Positions 23,221-34,302 of a stretch of 64,000 nucleotides of DNA are shown one piece after another. How positions within the stretch are numbered: the first letter of the stretch is position 1; each line of letters begins with the position of its first letter. The translations under genes and the position numbers were made by a program. A model generated the notes under the pieces. The model was given only the letters and a program-made list of their open reading frames with translations. It was not told where the DNA came from and ran no database searches. The DNA is from Gigaspora margarita (Eukaryota; Glomeromycota; Glomeromycetes; Diversisporales; Gigasporaceae): positions 12,026 to 76,025 of the forward strand of contig WTPW01002109.1 in assembly GCA_009809945.1 (NCBI GenBank). The letters are read 5' to 3'.

Positions 23221-24949
23221 TATCGTTGACGAAGAATGATGAGAGAGTTGTAATATTATCGGAATATTTTAAATACGTTAGAGCAGATGTTCTAAGGGTT
23301 AGTATTATTTATGTTTGAGAAAGAGAAAAACATATGTTCTAAGGTTAGGAAAAGAGGAAAATGAGTGTTTATTATTGTAATACTAACCAAGTCATACCCA
23401 TGCACTGCAGTGCAACAAAACTGCAATAGACTAGATTACTTTTTTTCCATCGTCCATTTAGCGTTCGTCAAATTCGCATGAGCGGAATCTTGAATGTAAC
23501 ATGTAAATCACTATAATCTATTGTTACCATTTGTTTATCTACAGGTATAAATTTTATCCTTTTTAAGATCATTTTAACCGGAGTTGGCTCACTTGTTTAG
23601 GGATTTACATGTATTAAAATAAAAACAAAGACTATCTTATTATTTTTGTCATCTAAATAAAACTGTTTGTTATTTTCGTGAAGCTCTAAGTCATGTTAAG
23701 GTTATAATATTTTATTGGCTGTTTGCTATTCTCTATTAACCGATTGGGGTACTTTTTTTTCAAATTGAGAAATCAACAAAAACATTATCATTTTCGAAAG
23801 TTTTTTTTTGTTTTTTTTTTAAGTTCTGTCCAGTGAAAAAATATACAACTGATAGTTTAATTTTCCCTTATCGAAACACCTTCACAAGTAAATTTCTTGT
23901 GAAAATCACTACACTTTCACCCTGAGAGGATCAAGTATTTTTCAATAAAATCCGGATTTGCACAAGTAAATTTTAAATTCTATTTTAAACGAGCAACCAA
24001 TAGTTGAGATTATCTCGTCAATCTATTACGTGTAATAAACATGCATACACAATAGGATTACAGATTCTCTAAGCATGCAATTATACTCAAAAATTATTCG
24101 TGTAAATTACAATGTGTTAATCGGAAAAATATGCTTGTGACATTTGTGACACTATAAATTTGAAATGACGGCTTATCGTTATATTTTGTAATTCTAATTT
24201 CCGATTCTACATAATCAAAACTATGGCCAATAATCCGGCTCAATATTAAGTCTGCAGACATTATAACATTTGTAATTTATAATACTATATACCGTTGCAT
24301 ATCTGACTATACCCCTAAGGTCGATTCATCTAAGCCACGGTATTTCTATTGAAACATTAATTTATGTTATTATAGATTTTGTGCGTTTACTATCTCTTAA
24401 TCCGTGTTTCAGACAAATTTGTCTAGAATATTAAATGATATATATATATATATGTGCTTATATATATATATGTACGTATTTTTAATTGTTTAAATAATGA
24501 GTTTCTAAAACACACATGAGTAGTGCATAATACTACAGTTACTATATTATAAAAAATTAACTACAGTAAATGCTGTATATTAAATGTTTTAAATAAAAAA
24601 ATTTTAAAACCCTTAAAACCTTATACTAATTAAAATTTAAATTTTATATAGTTAACCATTTATTTTCATTTGCCCGTCATATTTTTTATTGTTTACTAAA
24701 TACACTACATATATTAGGAATGATTTTAGGGGAAATTACATATAAGGACCCGAAAAATGAAAATAACTACATATGGGGGTCCGCTAAAGCCTTGTACCCA
24801 TGTGATTTTTATGTGTAGATCAACCAATTAAAATCATGAAATTTGGTTTGCACGGATTAACCCTCATTGATTGGCTGATGTAGATCAATTGCCCGGGTAA
24901 CTTATTTATACGCTTTAAAGTACTTATTAGGGATGTAACGTTTCACTAA
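23221..24949. other. Intergenic region with no assigned gene
   Basis: More GC than the left part of the window, probably including the bZIP promoter just right of 23220. A TA-rich microsatellite (ATATATAT with GTGC breaks) lies at 24441-24472. Around 24740-24790 AGGACCC and GGGGGTCC face each other, a possible fragment of the AGGACCC family. No further gene seen. Confidence 0.4.
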
Positions 24950-25081
24950 CAAATTATCGCAAAAGTACGAACGAACTTTATTATTCACTGTTCAAAAGAA
25001 TTTGAAAAGAATCTGCATCCTCACCAACTTTACTTAGAAGGCAAAATATATGACCGTTTATTGGCCGTGAGAAACTATAAT
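24950..25081 (+). CDS. Candidate exon of an unknown gene
   Basis: An open stretch after a stop at 24947-24949 encodes CSKEFEKNLHPHQLYLEGKI followed by YDRLLAVRNYN, and ends exactly before GTAAGT (25082-25087), a strong splice donor. Codon content looks like coding sequence (mixed Glu, Lys, Leu, Arg, His) and unlike AT drift. No start codon is visible in the frame, so it would be an internal or downstream exon, and I could not find its partners. The product is unrecognised. Confidence 0.25.
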
Positions 25082-25087
25082 GTAAGT

Positions 25088-26120
25088 GAAGGTAACTAGA
25101 AAAATTTTCGTCTAAGACTGCTTTACTATGTTAGATCTAAATGACATTTTTGAAACTGTTCGACTTGAACAGGTATAAGGTCTTAGTAGCAGAAAATCCG
25201 GGTTTAATATTTAAGTTTGTTTAGTTCTTGTAGTGTGTTTGGGTTTGTCAGCCGTAAATTAAAGTGCTGGTTTATATATTGTAGATTTTTTAATGAACTC
25301 GGGGTTATTAGTAATAAATATCACTTATATACAACTTTCGTGCATCTATCTAGCTTCTAAGCATTTGCAATGAATTCATTTGCGTGTATTTATTAGTTTA
25401 AGCTTCTTTATATTTTCATTTTCTAATACTATTAGAAATTAACCAATCGCATGAATGTCTTCCCATGAGAAGTCAAAAAATCAAAAAACGCAAATATATG
25501 AAAAATGGCCATCTAAACCTATCTTGTGAATAAACAAAAAATATCGAAAGACAAATTTATCAATATATTTATAATTATCCTAATACTAAATTAATCCTAG
25601 CCTTAATTGCAATTAAAACTTCAAAATCACGTGGGACAAAGCATTAGCGATCCCCATATAAGAGCCCAAAGTGAAAATAATTAAATATAAAGACCTAAAC
25701 TTAGAAAAATTTTACAGTCAAGAACCTAAATTTATCGTAATTAATTAAATTGCAAGTTTTTGACATTTATAATTATATAAATGTAATTTCTTTTAATGGC
25801 TAAACGCGTTACTTTTTAATCAGTATTGCATTTATTCTCTTATCGCCTTATAATTTAACTTTCCCTACGAGTACAAATGAGTTTTTGCGATCCTTAATAC
25901 CTTTGATTAATGTTAATAACATTCGCAAACTATAACTCACGCTTCATAACTAATTTTGGTGCAGGATAGACTTATTGGTTTAGAATCAAATGAACATTAC
26001 AATATTGATAAATACAGTGCTTAGACCGGTCGAATTGATTCTTGGTTAAAAGCAAGTTTCATTTAACAGTTAAGCGAAAGAATATAGTATAAAATGTATG
26101 AAGTAGTACATATATATGTC
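25088..26120. other. Gene-poor stretch, nothing assigned
   Basis: No convincing coding run. Around 25660-25710 CATATAAGAGCCCAAAGTGA resembles CATATAAGGACCCGAAAAAT at about 24741, possibly two remnants of one repeat. Confidence 0.35.
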
Positions 26121-26262
26121 GTAGGTGGGAATGGAATTTAATGGATTTGGAATTTCCTAGTTTAATTAGGGTTAGGGTTAGGGTTAGATATAAAATTAAC
26201 CCCAAAAATGGGGCTTTGTATATATATTCCGAATCAATTTAAATTCCGTTTCCATTTACAAC
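26121..26262. mobile_element. MITE with (TTAGGG)3 core
   Basis: The left end GTAGGTGGGAATGGAATTTA and the inverse of the right end, GTTGTAAATGGAAACGGAAT, align over about 35 bp. The core holds three perfect TTAGGG units (26166-26186) followed by CCCCAAAAATGGGG. Confidence 0.6.
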
Positions 26263-26618
26263 ACAAATATCATTTAATTATTAAATAATATTATTATCGC
26301 CATTGATAAAATGCGCAATTTTTATTGTCATTATTAATAAACTATATAATACATAATTATTATCAATGTGGCCTCATGATCTGCATCACGAATTGATCCA
26401 GGTCATTTCACGATCGGTGAAATAAAATATGTCGATTCAGAATCGACGTAAATGCGGAACATTTGCATTGATCTTTTTCATTGAAGGTTATAAAGATGTT
26501 TCTTTTGTTTATTTTTTTTTCTTTTTTTTTTGCTCATTATATTCGAATCGATCTTTATCCTTGAATTAAATATTTTCTTCTTCAACACTTTATTGATCCG
26601 CATGATATGGCTTAGTGA

Positions 26619-26822
26619 ATCGTGAAATTCGTTATAAAAAATTCCGATCTTCAGAGTAACCCGAAATTCAACCATTGGGTGGCTAATACTTTCAAGGTTC
26701 TTTGTAATGGCGCAACAGAAGAACTGCTCATGTCTAAACAAGACATGAATAACTTGGGGATGCAAGTTTGTTATGTGCTACCCACTAGGCTGAACAAGAC
26801 GATCATGAAAACCTGGAAAAAG
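26619..26822 (+). CDS. Candidate exon of an unknown gene
   Basis: The frame runs IVKFVIKNSDLQSNPKFNHW and later NTFKVLCNGATEELL, MSKQDMNNLGMQVCYVLPTR and LNKTIMKTWKK, then meets GTAAAT at 26823, a plausible splice donor. A TGA lies immediately upstream in frame and there is no ATG before the conserved-looking part, so the true exon probably starts at an acceptor AG (candidates near 26613 or 26654). The residue mix is clearly protein-like. I cannot name the family. The downstream poly-T and TTA-repeat DNA shows no further exon. Confidence 0.4.
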
Positions 26823-27127
26823 GTAAATTTTTGTTTTTTTTTTTATTAAAAAAAATTGTATTTAATATTTAGATGAGCTTCTAATAATTCATTTTTATTC
26901 ATTTATTTAATTTTTAATTTTTTAAGTTTTTTTTTTTTTACTTATTATTATTATTATTATTATTTATTAATTGGTAAATTCACAAATAACACGTCAGTTA
27001 AGAATTGACATATATTAAGAAATGATGCGGAAATAGTACACCGAATTGTAAAATCTGTACCATACTACTGTAATCCGGTGTTATATAAATTAGCTATAAT
27101 TTCGGCATAGCCAAATGGGCGTAAATA

Positions 27128-27290
27128 GTGCTCCTACTCGGGTCGGGTCAACCCGAAAACCAACCCGACCCGAAAACTTCGGGTCGGGTTCGGGTTAGAA
27201 AAATTGAACCCGAAAAGTTCGGGTTGGGTTCGGGTCGGGTTCGGGTTGACAATGAACCCGACCCGAACCCGACCCGACCCGACTCGAAAT
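27128..27290 (+). repeat. CpG-rich CCCGA/TCGGG foldback repeat
   Basis: Dense GGGTCGGGTTCGGG and CCCGACCCGAACCCG blocks alternate in both orientations, giving many possible hairpins. GC is far above the surroundings. The open frame across it (RVRVRKIEPEKF, GSGRVRV, EPDPNP) is a translation of the repeat, not a gene. A diverged inverted relative lies at 33175-33300, sharing the GTGCTCC border. Confidence 0.75.
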
Positions 27291-27320
27291 ATTACAAATA
27301 TAGTATAATAGAAAAAATCT

Positions 27321-27613
27321 AGTTGTCGCCAGCAGTGACAGTCACCGGATTACAAATGACCAACCAGATTGTGTTACAGGATCAAAACAAATACTAAAGT
27401 TAATTGTCATTAGGGTCAGGGTTAGTGTTGAGTTAGGGTTGGGGTTGAGGATATTATATAGTAAAATTTTGCAAGAATTTTTTTAATTAGAACACAAAGG
27501 TGATTTTATAGGTAAAGTTTTGTGCTATTGCGAATTTTGAAATTTTCAATGTTTTTCTTCGCTTTTGGGTTACAGGTCGATTGCAACCCAGTGACTGTCA
27601 CCACCGGCAACAA
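27321..27613. mobile_element. MITE with GTGACAGTCACYGG ends and TTAGGG-type core
   Basis: The left TIR TCGCCAGCAGTGACAGTCAC is mirrored by GTGACTGTCACCACCGGCAA. Subterminal GTTACAGGATC, core GGGTTAG repeats (27418-27445) and GTAAAATTTTGCAAGAATTT place it in the same architecture as the elements at 9441 and 20949. Confidence 0.7.
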
Positions 27614-27807
27614 ATAGATTCGCCCTAATATAAAGGTCAGTATTATAAAAAATGAAAAATTTTTAATTCTAATAATAGCTTAGACTCTAACTTTAAACTA
27701 AAAGAAATTGATTATTTTTTATTAATTTTATTGTTTTAATAATAATATATATATATTAATTTTATATAAAACTGTAATATTAGTATTACAAGTAGAGTAT
27801 TGCTAAT

Positions 27808-28128
27808 TTGCCCCCCTGGTGATGTTAACCACCCTATAATTTACCAATCAGGTCGCAGGATCTTGTGTAACAAAATAAAGAAATTTTTAAGAAAACTTAG
27901 AAAAAAATCAAAAAATTATCAATATCGCAAAATTTTATTACAAAAACTAGCTTTGGGCTATTAAGTAAAAGTTTTTAGCATTTAATTTTGTATATAAATA
28001 ATTCACTCTCTAACTTAATATAACCTATACCCTAACCCTAATCTTTAAAGAATAATTTTTTTATAAAAAACTTTTATAAAAATAAAGGGTGGTTAAATTT
28101 ATAACTTTAACCAGGTGTTAAAATTAGT
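27808..28128. mobile_element. MITE with GGTTAACATCACC-type ends and TTAGGG core
   Basis: GCTAATTTGCCCCCCTGGTG and TTAACCACCCTATAATT at the left are mirrored by AATAAAGGGTGGTTAAA and TTTAACCAGGTGTTAAAATT at the right. It has subterminal AGGATCTTGTGTAACA and internal ACCCTAACCCTAAT. Confidence 0.55.
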
Positions 28129-28639
28129 TAAATTCTTACAAGTATTATTAAATATAACTATTTTTTAAAAAATGAAATAAAAATAATTTAATATTCTAAA
28201 TTAATAAATAAGGTAGCTGCGCGACGCTGTCACGCAAAACCAGGAACGGAAGAATCAGTAGATCATATTAGAAGTTTTAAAAAAATGTAATATTTTAGCA
28301 GTTTATTAATACTAACTAATAAATTATGTATACCTTAGTTTACATGTGTATTGTACAGAGTTGGCATATAATTAGGTCACATTAATAAATTTCGAAATGA
28401 GTCATATGAATTCATTAATTATATTAGTAGTTTAATTGGTCATGTGCCAACACTATGTACATTTTTTAGTGTTATTGTTTAATTATGTTTAAAAGCTTAA
28501 CTTATTAGGTATGATGATGAAATATGATATAGGAAGCATTTTATATAGAGAACAAAGTTGTAAATAGCATTAGTAAATATTATTAAATATATATATATAT
28601 ATATTTTTTAGAAATTAAGCAGTATATAAATAGATAAAA

Positions 28640-28860
28640 ACAGTATTACTACTGAAATTTGGGAGAGCGTCAGATTAGAGGGCCAGATTTAGGTTAGCGA
28701 TAGTGAACAAGAGAAGGAATATATAAGGTTGGGTTTATAAATATAATGAAATGGGATTCACGAACAATACAAAAATAAATGAAAGCCAAGAGATACGACA
28801 AATAAACATTCATTAAGAAAACTTTATAATAATAGAGGAATTATTTAAATAAAATATAAT
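28640..28860 (+). repeat. Dispersed repeat, copy 1 (copy 2 at 38345-38490)
   Basis: Shares CAGTATTACTACTGAAATTT-like sequence, GAGAGCGTCAGAT, TTAGCGATAGTGAACAA and GAGGAATTATTTAAATA with the 38.3-kb copy. The nature of the repeat is unknown. This copy keeps CG dinucleotides that are mostly TG or CA in the other. Confidence 0.5.
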
Positions 28861-29439
28861 GCTATCTAATAAATCATTCTTGCTCTCTCTATTATAAGGG
28901 ACAAAATCTCTCAATACACAAAGAGCGAACACATCGGACTTATATACATTTGTAATCTATATAAATTATTTACACCAATCAATTGTCAGTTTAACTTCCT
29001 TCTGCCTTACACAATCAATTCGTCATTGAGATACGACAACTAAAAGTCTAATTGCCCTTCAACACCTATAAACTTGATCGTAATATTACTTTGTGTGAGG
29101 GGCGAGATGATAATATTTAAACGTTTCGTATTCATTCGTCACTAAAAGAAGCAATAATAATTTATACATAATTGATCTGTGTACAAAAGCGATGGCATGA
29201 TGATTATTAATATAGACATTCGACGCATCACGATAGCTTTAATTAATTGTAGAACCCCAAGGATATCTAAATAAGGTAATAGGAGTAACACGTGTTAAAG
29301 AGGTACAATTGAAAGGTTTAAGGATGATCGAATGTAACAATGATTGATCAAATAAAGCAGGGGCAGAATAAGGAAATGCTGTGATTTTTGGGCGCAGAAA
29401 TTTATAATAACACCGGTAAGATAAGAAATAAATCAAATA

Positions 29440-30316
29440 AAATGAGGCACAACTTAAAACTTGAAATACTTACTTAAAATAGTCCTTTTGAAAGGATAAT
29501 CATGTACAAATGCATGTACGTACTTACGAAAGCCTCAAACCAGTTTAATATAAAATGCAAATCTGACCATCGCATTCCACAATGTCATGAAAAATATAAC
29601 TAATCAAAGAACAGTATTTGTTCACATCATTTCACTCTTCAGATATCCATGCACTTCGTTGCACTCCGTTCCTGGTATAAACCAGAATTTAGACGTTTTT
29701 ATAAAAAATATTTCGAAAAAAAAAAAAAAAATTATTACTGTAACCACATACCGGAACCCCTTAAACATCAACCCCCTACGCGATAAACAGGCACGAAACG
29801 TAAAACCGAAATACTCACTTAAAAATAGTCCCCTTTGCAGGGACAATCACGCACGAATAGCATGTACATACGTAAAAAAGTCATAACAAACCGGTTCAAC
29901 ATAAAAAGCAAATCGCATTCCACAACGTCATGTGAAAACACAAGCAATCAAAGAACCGTATTTGCTCACACCATTTCACTCTTCAGATAACCATGCACTT
30001 CGTTGCACTCCGCNAAAAAAAAAAAAAAAAATTATTACTGTAACCACATACCGGAACCCCTTAAACATCAACCCCCTACGCGATAAACAGGCACGAAACG
30101 TAAAACCGAAATACTCACTTAAAAATAGTCCCCTTTGCAGGGACAATCACGCACGAATAGCATGTACATACGTAAAAAAGTCATAACAAACCGGTTCAAC
30201 ATAAAAAGCAAATCGCATTCCACAACGTCATGTGAAAACACAAGCAATCAAAGAACCGTATTTGCTCACACCATTTCACTCTTCAGATAACCATGCACTT
30301 CGTTGCACTCCGCTCC
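29440..30316. repeat. Tandem ~300-bp units, two identical
   Basis: A diverged unit (29440-29676) is followed by two copies offset by exactly 300 bases (29731-30013 and 30031-30313) that I could not tell apart by eye. They meet at a single undetermined base (30014) and a poly-A run. Each unit ends CACTTCGTTGCACTCCG, and the diverged unit and the last unit continue into TCCTGGTA. A further partial unit lies at 31320-31408. Short frames in it repeat the same peptide and are not genes. Confidence 0.8.
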
Positions 30317-30339
30317 TGGTATAACTATCAATACGCGAC

Positions 30340-31310
30340 CAATAAACAAATGATGTATAACTGGAATAAATAAGACAAAAAACAAGATATAATTTGCGCT
30401 CACTCATAATACCATATTTGTATAAAAGGACGTTTAACACGTTAAGCCATTTTCGTAGTTCTAATTTATTAATTACAAGCTTATAGGTATGTAAGTACGT
30501 ACATACGAACCATAAACTGCGTAATATCAAAAATGATACGATAACAAACCGTTTAAGGTGAGAGTTAAATCGAAATAAGCAGGAATGTTATACGCCAATT
30601 ACTAAATAAGGTTATTAAATCGATTCAAAGCTTTTATTCTTTTAGAAAATGGAGATTTAAATGGGAATAATAAAAAGAATAGGTAGAAGCGAGAATAAAT
30701 CAGGTAATAATCAGGATATTGGCTGCGCTTATTTTTAATACCATATTTGTATAAAAATCAATGTTTAATATCGCAAGCCACTTTTTCTAATTAAGTGCCA
30801 TTACTGTACTGACCAATATCCGATTAAAATAATAACAACATGTACAAGGCGATGGTTACTCTGAATAAAGCCTGAACGTTATACACTAGATATCATTACA
30901 ATTGATTGCCGCAAAAGTTCATATACAAGAATAGAGTCTGTTTCATTACACCAATTTTTAAAACCTTTAATAGACCCGGGTATAGTAATCGCCCAGAGAT
31001 TACGTCATGAAAAGAAAAAAAAAATGAAATACATACACACTTTGTATTAAAATAAGCATTCTAACTAATTGAAAAAAACCCGCATTTAATTAATAAAGGT
31101 TTTATGGTTCGCACCCGATTCTAATTCATGGTGGGTCTACTATTTTTGGATATTGTATATGAACAAAACGGAATTTGCAAGTTACTTAAAATAGTAAAAA
31201 AGTAATTATTACACAAAGACAAGCACGACTATTTGTACATGTAGAACTTAAATAAATAGAGTTGATTGTACGAAAGTCCACACATAAAATAGGGGAAGTT
31301 AAAACAGGAT
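30340..31310. other. Gene-free, partly duplicated stretch
   Basis: Two related blocks share AATACCATATTTGTATAAAA (about 30408 and 30739) followed by GTTTAA and AAGCCA. No coding run was found. It may be the body of the element whose tandem ends lie on either side. Confidence 0.4.
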
Positions 31311-31319
31311 AATATCCTT

Positions 31320-31408
31320 ATATGGTTATGCCCAATCAAAGGGCAGTATTTGTACACACCATTTCACTCTTCAGATAACCATACACTTCATTGCATTCCG
31401 TTCCTGGT
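31320..31408. repeat. Partial unit of the 29.4-kb tandem repeat
   Basis: CACCATTTCACTCTTCAGAT, AACCATACACTTCATTGCAT and TTCCTGGTA match the unit ends at 29.6 and 30.3 kb. Confidence 0.6.
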
Positions 31409-31599
31409 AAAAACATTATTATATTATATTATATTTATATAAATAAAGAGAATTGCTAATCTTAACTGGGGGGAATTTCCCTGTTACACAAATCCAAATC
31501 GACCAATAATATTTATTTTTATTTATATTACATATTAATACATATTTATTTTATATTTATTTACATAATATACAAAACCGCTTTTAAAATATATTACTC

Positions 31600-31830
31600 C
31601 ACCCTTACACTTAATACTAGCCTAACCCTAATCCCACACTACCCTTACCCTAACCCATCCTTTCGCCTAATATTACCCTAACCCTAACCTTAACCCTTAC
31701 CCTAACCATAACTCCAACTCCTTTAGCTCCCCTTCAGCTCTTATACTAATCCCGTCCTATCCTAACCCAAATTCGTACTACTATCTAACTCTAACTTCGC
31801 TACTAACCCATTCTAACCCTAATATACAGC
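31600..31830 (-). repeat. Degenerate telomere-like CCCTAA array
   Basis: Many CCTAACCCTAA, CCCTTACCCTAACC and related variants occur over about 230 bases, i.e. TTAGGG-like on the minus strand. It lies inside a TIR-bounded element, so it is not a chromosome end. Confidence 0.65.
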
Positions 31831-31848
31831 TTTAATCTGTATAAATAG

Positions 31849-32545
31849 CTCACATTTTGCAGCAGTTTGCTAGTCAAATCAGCATGGGATTTGGCACAGG
31901 TAATGAACATAAATTCATGTGCCACCACGATAACGATGTGGATTAGCTATTAAAACATAAATTTACATAAGTAATGAAGCAAAATTTTGTATAGAATTTT
32001 TTTAAGACACACAAAGCTTCATCGGTGAAATCATGGAATATTGCTTTTTTTTAAAAAAATATCTTTTACTGACCTTTCGCTCTCCACGAAATGATGCAAC
32101 ATGTATCACGAGGCTCACATTTTGCAGCAGTTTGCTAGTCGAATCGGCACGGGATTTGGCACGGGTAATGAATGTAAATTCACGTGCCAACATGATAATG
32201 ATGTGGATTAGCTATTAAAACGTAAATTTACATAAGTAATCAATAAGCTAACTGCATATGAAGCAAAATTTTGTAAGAAATTTTTTTTAAAACACTCAAG
32301 GAAGCTTCATCAGTGAAATCATGGGATATTGCTCTTTTTTTAAAAAAAATATCCTTTACTGACCTTTGCTCTCCACGAAATAAGCCAACATGTATCATGA
32401 GCCAACATGTCATGTCTGTAACGTACACATATGTGTCATCTGAATGCACCATTTCATATGACATGATATTACGTGCCACCCTTTGCCGTAATGTCCGTGC
32501 CATTTTACTGTGCCATTCCGTAAAATGTTTCTGTGTGTGCTACCC
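31849..32545 (+). repeat. Tandem duplication; third copy at 39340-39790
   Basis: Units at 31849-32110 and 32111-32545 share CACATTTTGCAGCAGTTTGC, GATTTGGCAC, GTGGATTAGCTATTAAAAC, GCAAAATTTTGT and TGAAATCATGG. The copy at 39.3 kb is complete but has lost most CG dinucleotides. Short frames on both strands repeat in each unit and are not genes. Confidence 0.7.
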
Positions 32546-33174
32546 TACAAATGGCGATACCAAAAATGAAGAAAACTAGTTAGTGAAAGAAGAAAAGATA
32601 GTATAACAGAGAAAAAAAATGCTATACTTATCACTAGCAAACAGCAGTCAAAAGAAAAAAAATCCCTACGTCGTCACTTACAATACCACTAATACCGCGG
32701 TGAAAAACACAACCACAACTAAAACACCAATTACTACGACACCTACAATGACACCAATGATGACACCAACGACAACAAACTAGAGCGAGGTATCCAAGGC
32801 AAAAAGAAAAAAAAATTTGATTAGTATAATATAAAAAAAAACAATACAACAATACAAAAAAAAATACGTATGCATATAGATCCTTTACAGATATATATAT
32901 GCAGATCCTGTTGTGTAACTGGGAAGGGGATTTCTCCTCGGTTAAGTGTAGTTATTCTCATAAATAAATAATAATTTAAAATAAAATAATAAAAACATAT
33001 TAATAAACTACTATATATTAATATTAAATTTATTTACCGTAATATGCTATAATAATAAATTAAATAATTCAACTTAAAATAAAATTAAAATTTTAATATA
33101 TAAAATATAAAATAAATTAGTAGAGAGAGAGAAAGATCAAAATTTGATATCACCTTTGACAAATTTTCAGGTCG

Positions 33175-33300
33175 GTTCAGGTCGGGTTCGGGTTGGATTG
33201 AAGCGCTAACCTGAAAGTTATTCAACCCGACCTGACCCAAACTTTTGGGTCAGGTTCGGGTTGACCCATAACCTGACCTGACCTGACCTGTTCGGAGCAC
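33175..33300 (-). repeat. Diverged, inverted copy of the CCCGA repeat
   Basis: CCTGACCTGACCTG and CAACCCGACCTGACCC replace the CCCGACCCGA pattern of 27128-27290. Inverted, its border TAGTGCTCC matches the 27.1-kb copy. Most CG positions are TG or CA. Confidence 0.65.
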
Positions 33301-33447
33301 TAGGCGTAAAACACCCATACTATACAATTCAGATCATTCATACCATACTGATCTGCTGTAACTTCAATATTCGATTAACCGTAAAAAATTTTGTTAAATC
33401 GATGCACAATATTGTATGGGGTTTTTCTTTTTAAGGTAGATTTGGTA

Positions 33448-34302
33448 CTGTTGCATCTAAAGTAGCATTCTATCTGATGTAGCTACTTTATATATCTAAA
33501 GTAGCACCTAACTGAAATTACGACTTAATACATGCATGAAGATCTAATTTCAGGGCTTTATTGCTACTTCAGATTGGGGGGCTACTTCCGGAATACTTAT
33601 TTTTGTGAGTGACACAAACCCAAAAAGGAAATTCAACATAAAAATAAACTAAGTTCATGAAATTAAAAAGTTAGGGTTAAGATGTTAGGGTTAGAGGCTA
33701 TAGTAATAAATAATTAGGTTTTATATGTAAAATTTCATTTCCGCCATTTTCAACTAGTGCCCAAGACATGTTTAAATACTCGTTTTTTTGTATTTACTCT
33801 TTTTTCATTTTTTTTTGTTTTTCTTCGCTTTGCTCACGTGTCGGGCTGATCCGGGATCATACATTTTACGTTCTCCGATTGGTTAATTTCCCGTTTTGGG
33901 TTTGTATCACTCGCACAAATAAGTGTATGCAGCTACTTCAAATGCACTTATTTGTGTGAGTGATACAAATCCAAAACAGAAAATTATCCAATCGGAGAAT
34001 GTAAAATGTGATGATACCAGATCAGCCCGACACGTGAACAAAGTGAAGAAAAACACAAAAAAAAAATGAAAAAAGAGAAAATACAAGAAAACGAGTATTT
34101 AAACCTGTCTTGGGGCACTAATTAAAAATGTTAGGAATGAAATTTTACATATAAACCTATTTATTTATTTATTTATTACTATAGCCTCTAACCCTAATGT
34201 CCTAACCCTAACCTTTTAATTTCACGAACTTAGTTTATTTTTACATCGAATTTCCTTTTGGATTTGTGTCACTTGCAAAAATAAGTATTCCGGATGCAAC
34301 AG
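33448..34302. mobile_element. TA-flanked element with ~705-bp palindrome
   Basis: The ends CTGTTGCATC and GATGCAACAG are inverted, with TA outside (33446-33447, 34303-34304). From about 33587 (CCGGAATACTTATTTTTGTG) to 34293 the sequence is one long palindrome centred near 33938, around CAGCTACTTCAAATG. Arms include TTAGGGTT strings and CACGTGTCGGGCTGATC. Apparent short frames come from the arms. Confidence 0.75.

Larger units (their letters stand above)
31448..32959. mobile_element. 1.5-kb element with CTTAACYGRGGRGAA-type ends
   Basis: Left GAGAATTGCTAATCTTAACT through CCCTGTTACACAA aligns with the inverse of the right end, GAGAATAACTACACTTAACC through CCCAGTTACACAA. The interior holds a degenerate CCCTAA array (31600-31830) and a duplicated block (31849-32545). 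No transposase frame. Confidence 0.5.

Noticed and set aside
27128-27322. 64-residue frame rich in Arg, Val, Pro, Asp
   Set aside because: It is the direct translation of the CCCGA/TCGGG repeat.
29587-30186. Frames ending in an identical RNVKPKYSLKNSPLCRDNHA peptide
   Set aside because: They lie in the duplicated 300-bp unit and cross a poly-A run; no coding support.
31600-31830. Telomere or chromosome end
   Set aside because: The CCCTAA array is degenerate, internal to a TIR-bounded element, and followed by more than 30 kb of sequence.
32002-32579. Short frames on both strands around 32.0-32.6 kb
   Set aside because: They repeat in each copy of the 31849-32545 duplication, overlap on opposite strands and have no recognisable domain.
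33768-33959. 63-residue hydrophobic plus-strand frame
   Set aside because: It lies within one arm of the palindrome; its sequence is set by T-rich repeat DNA.
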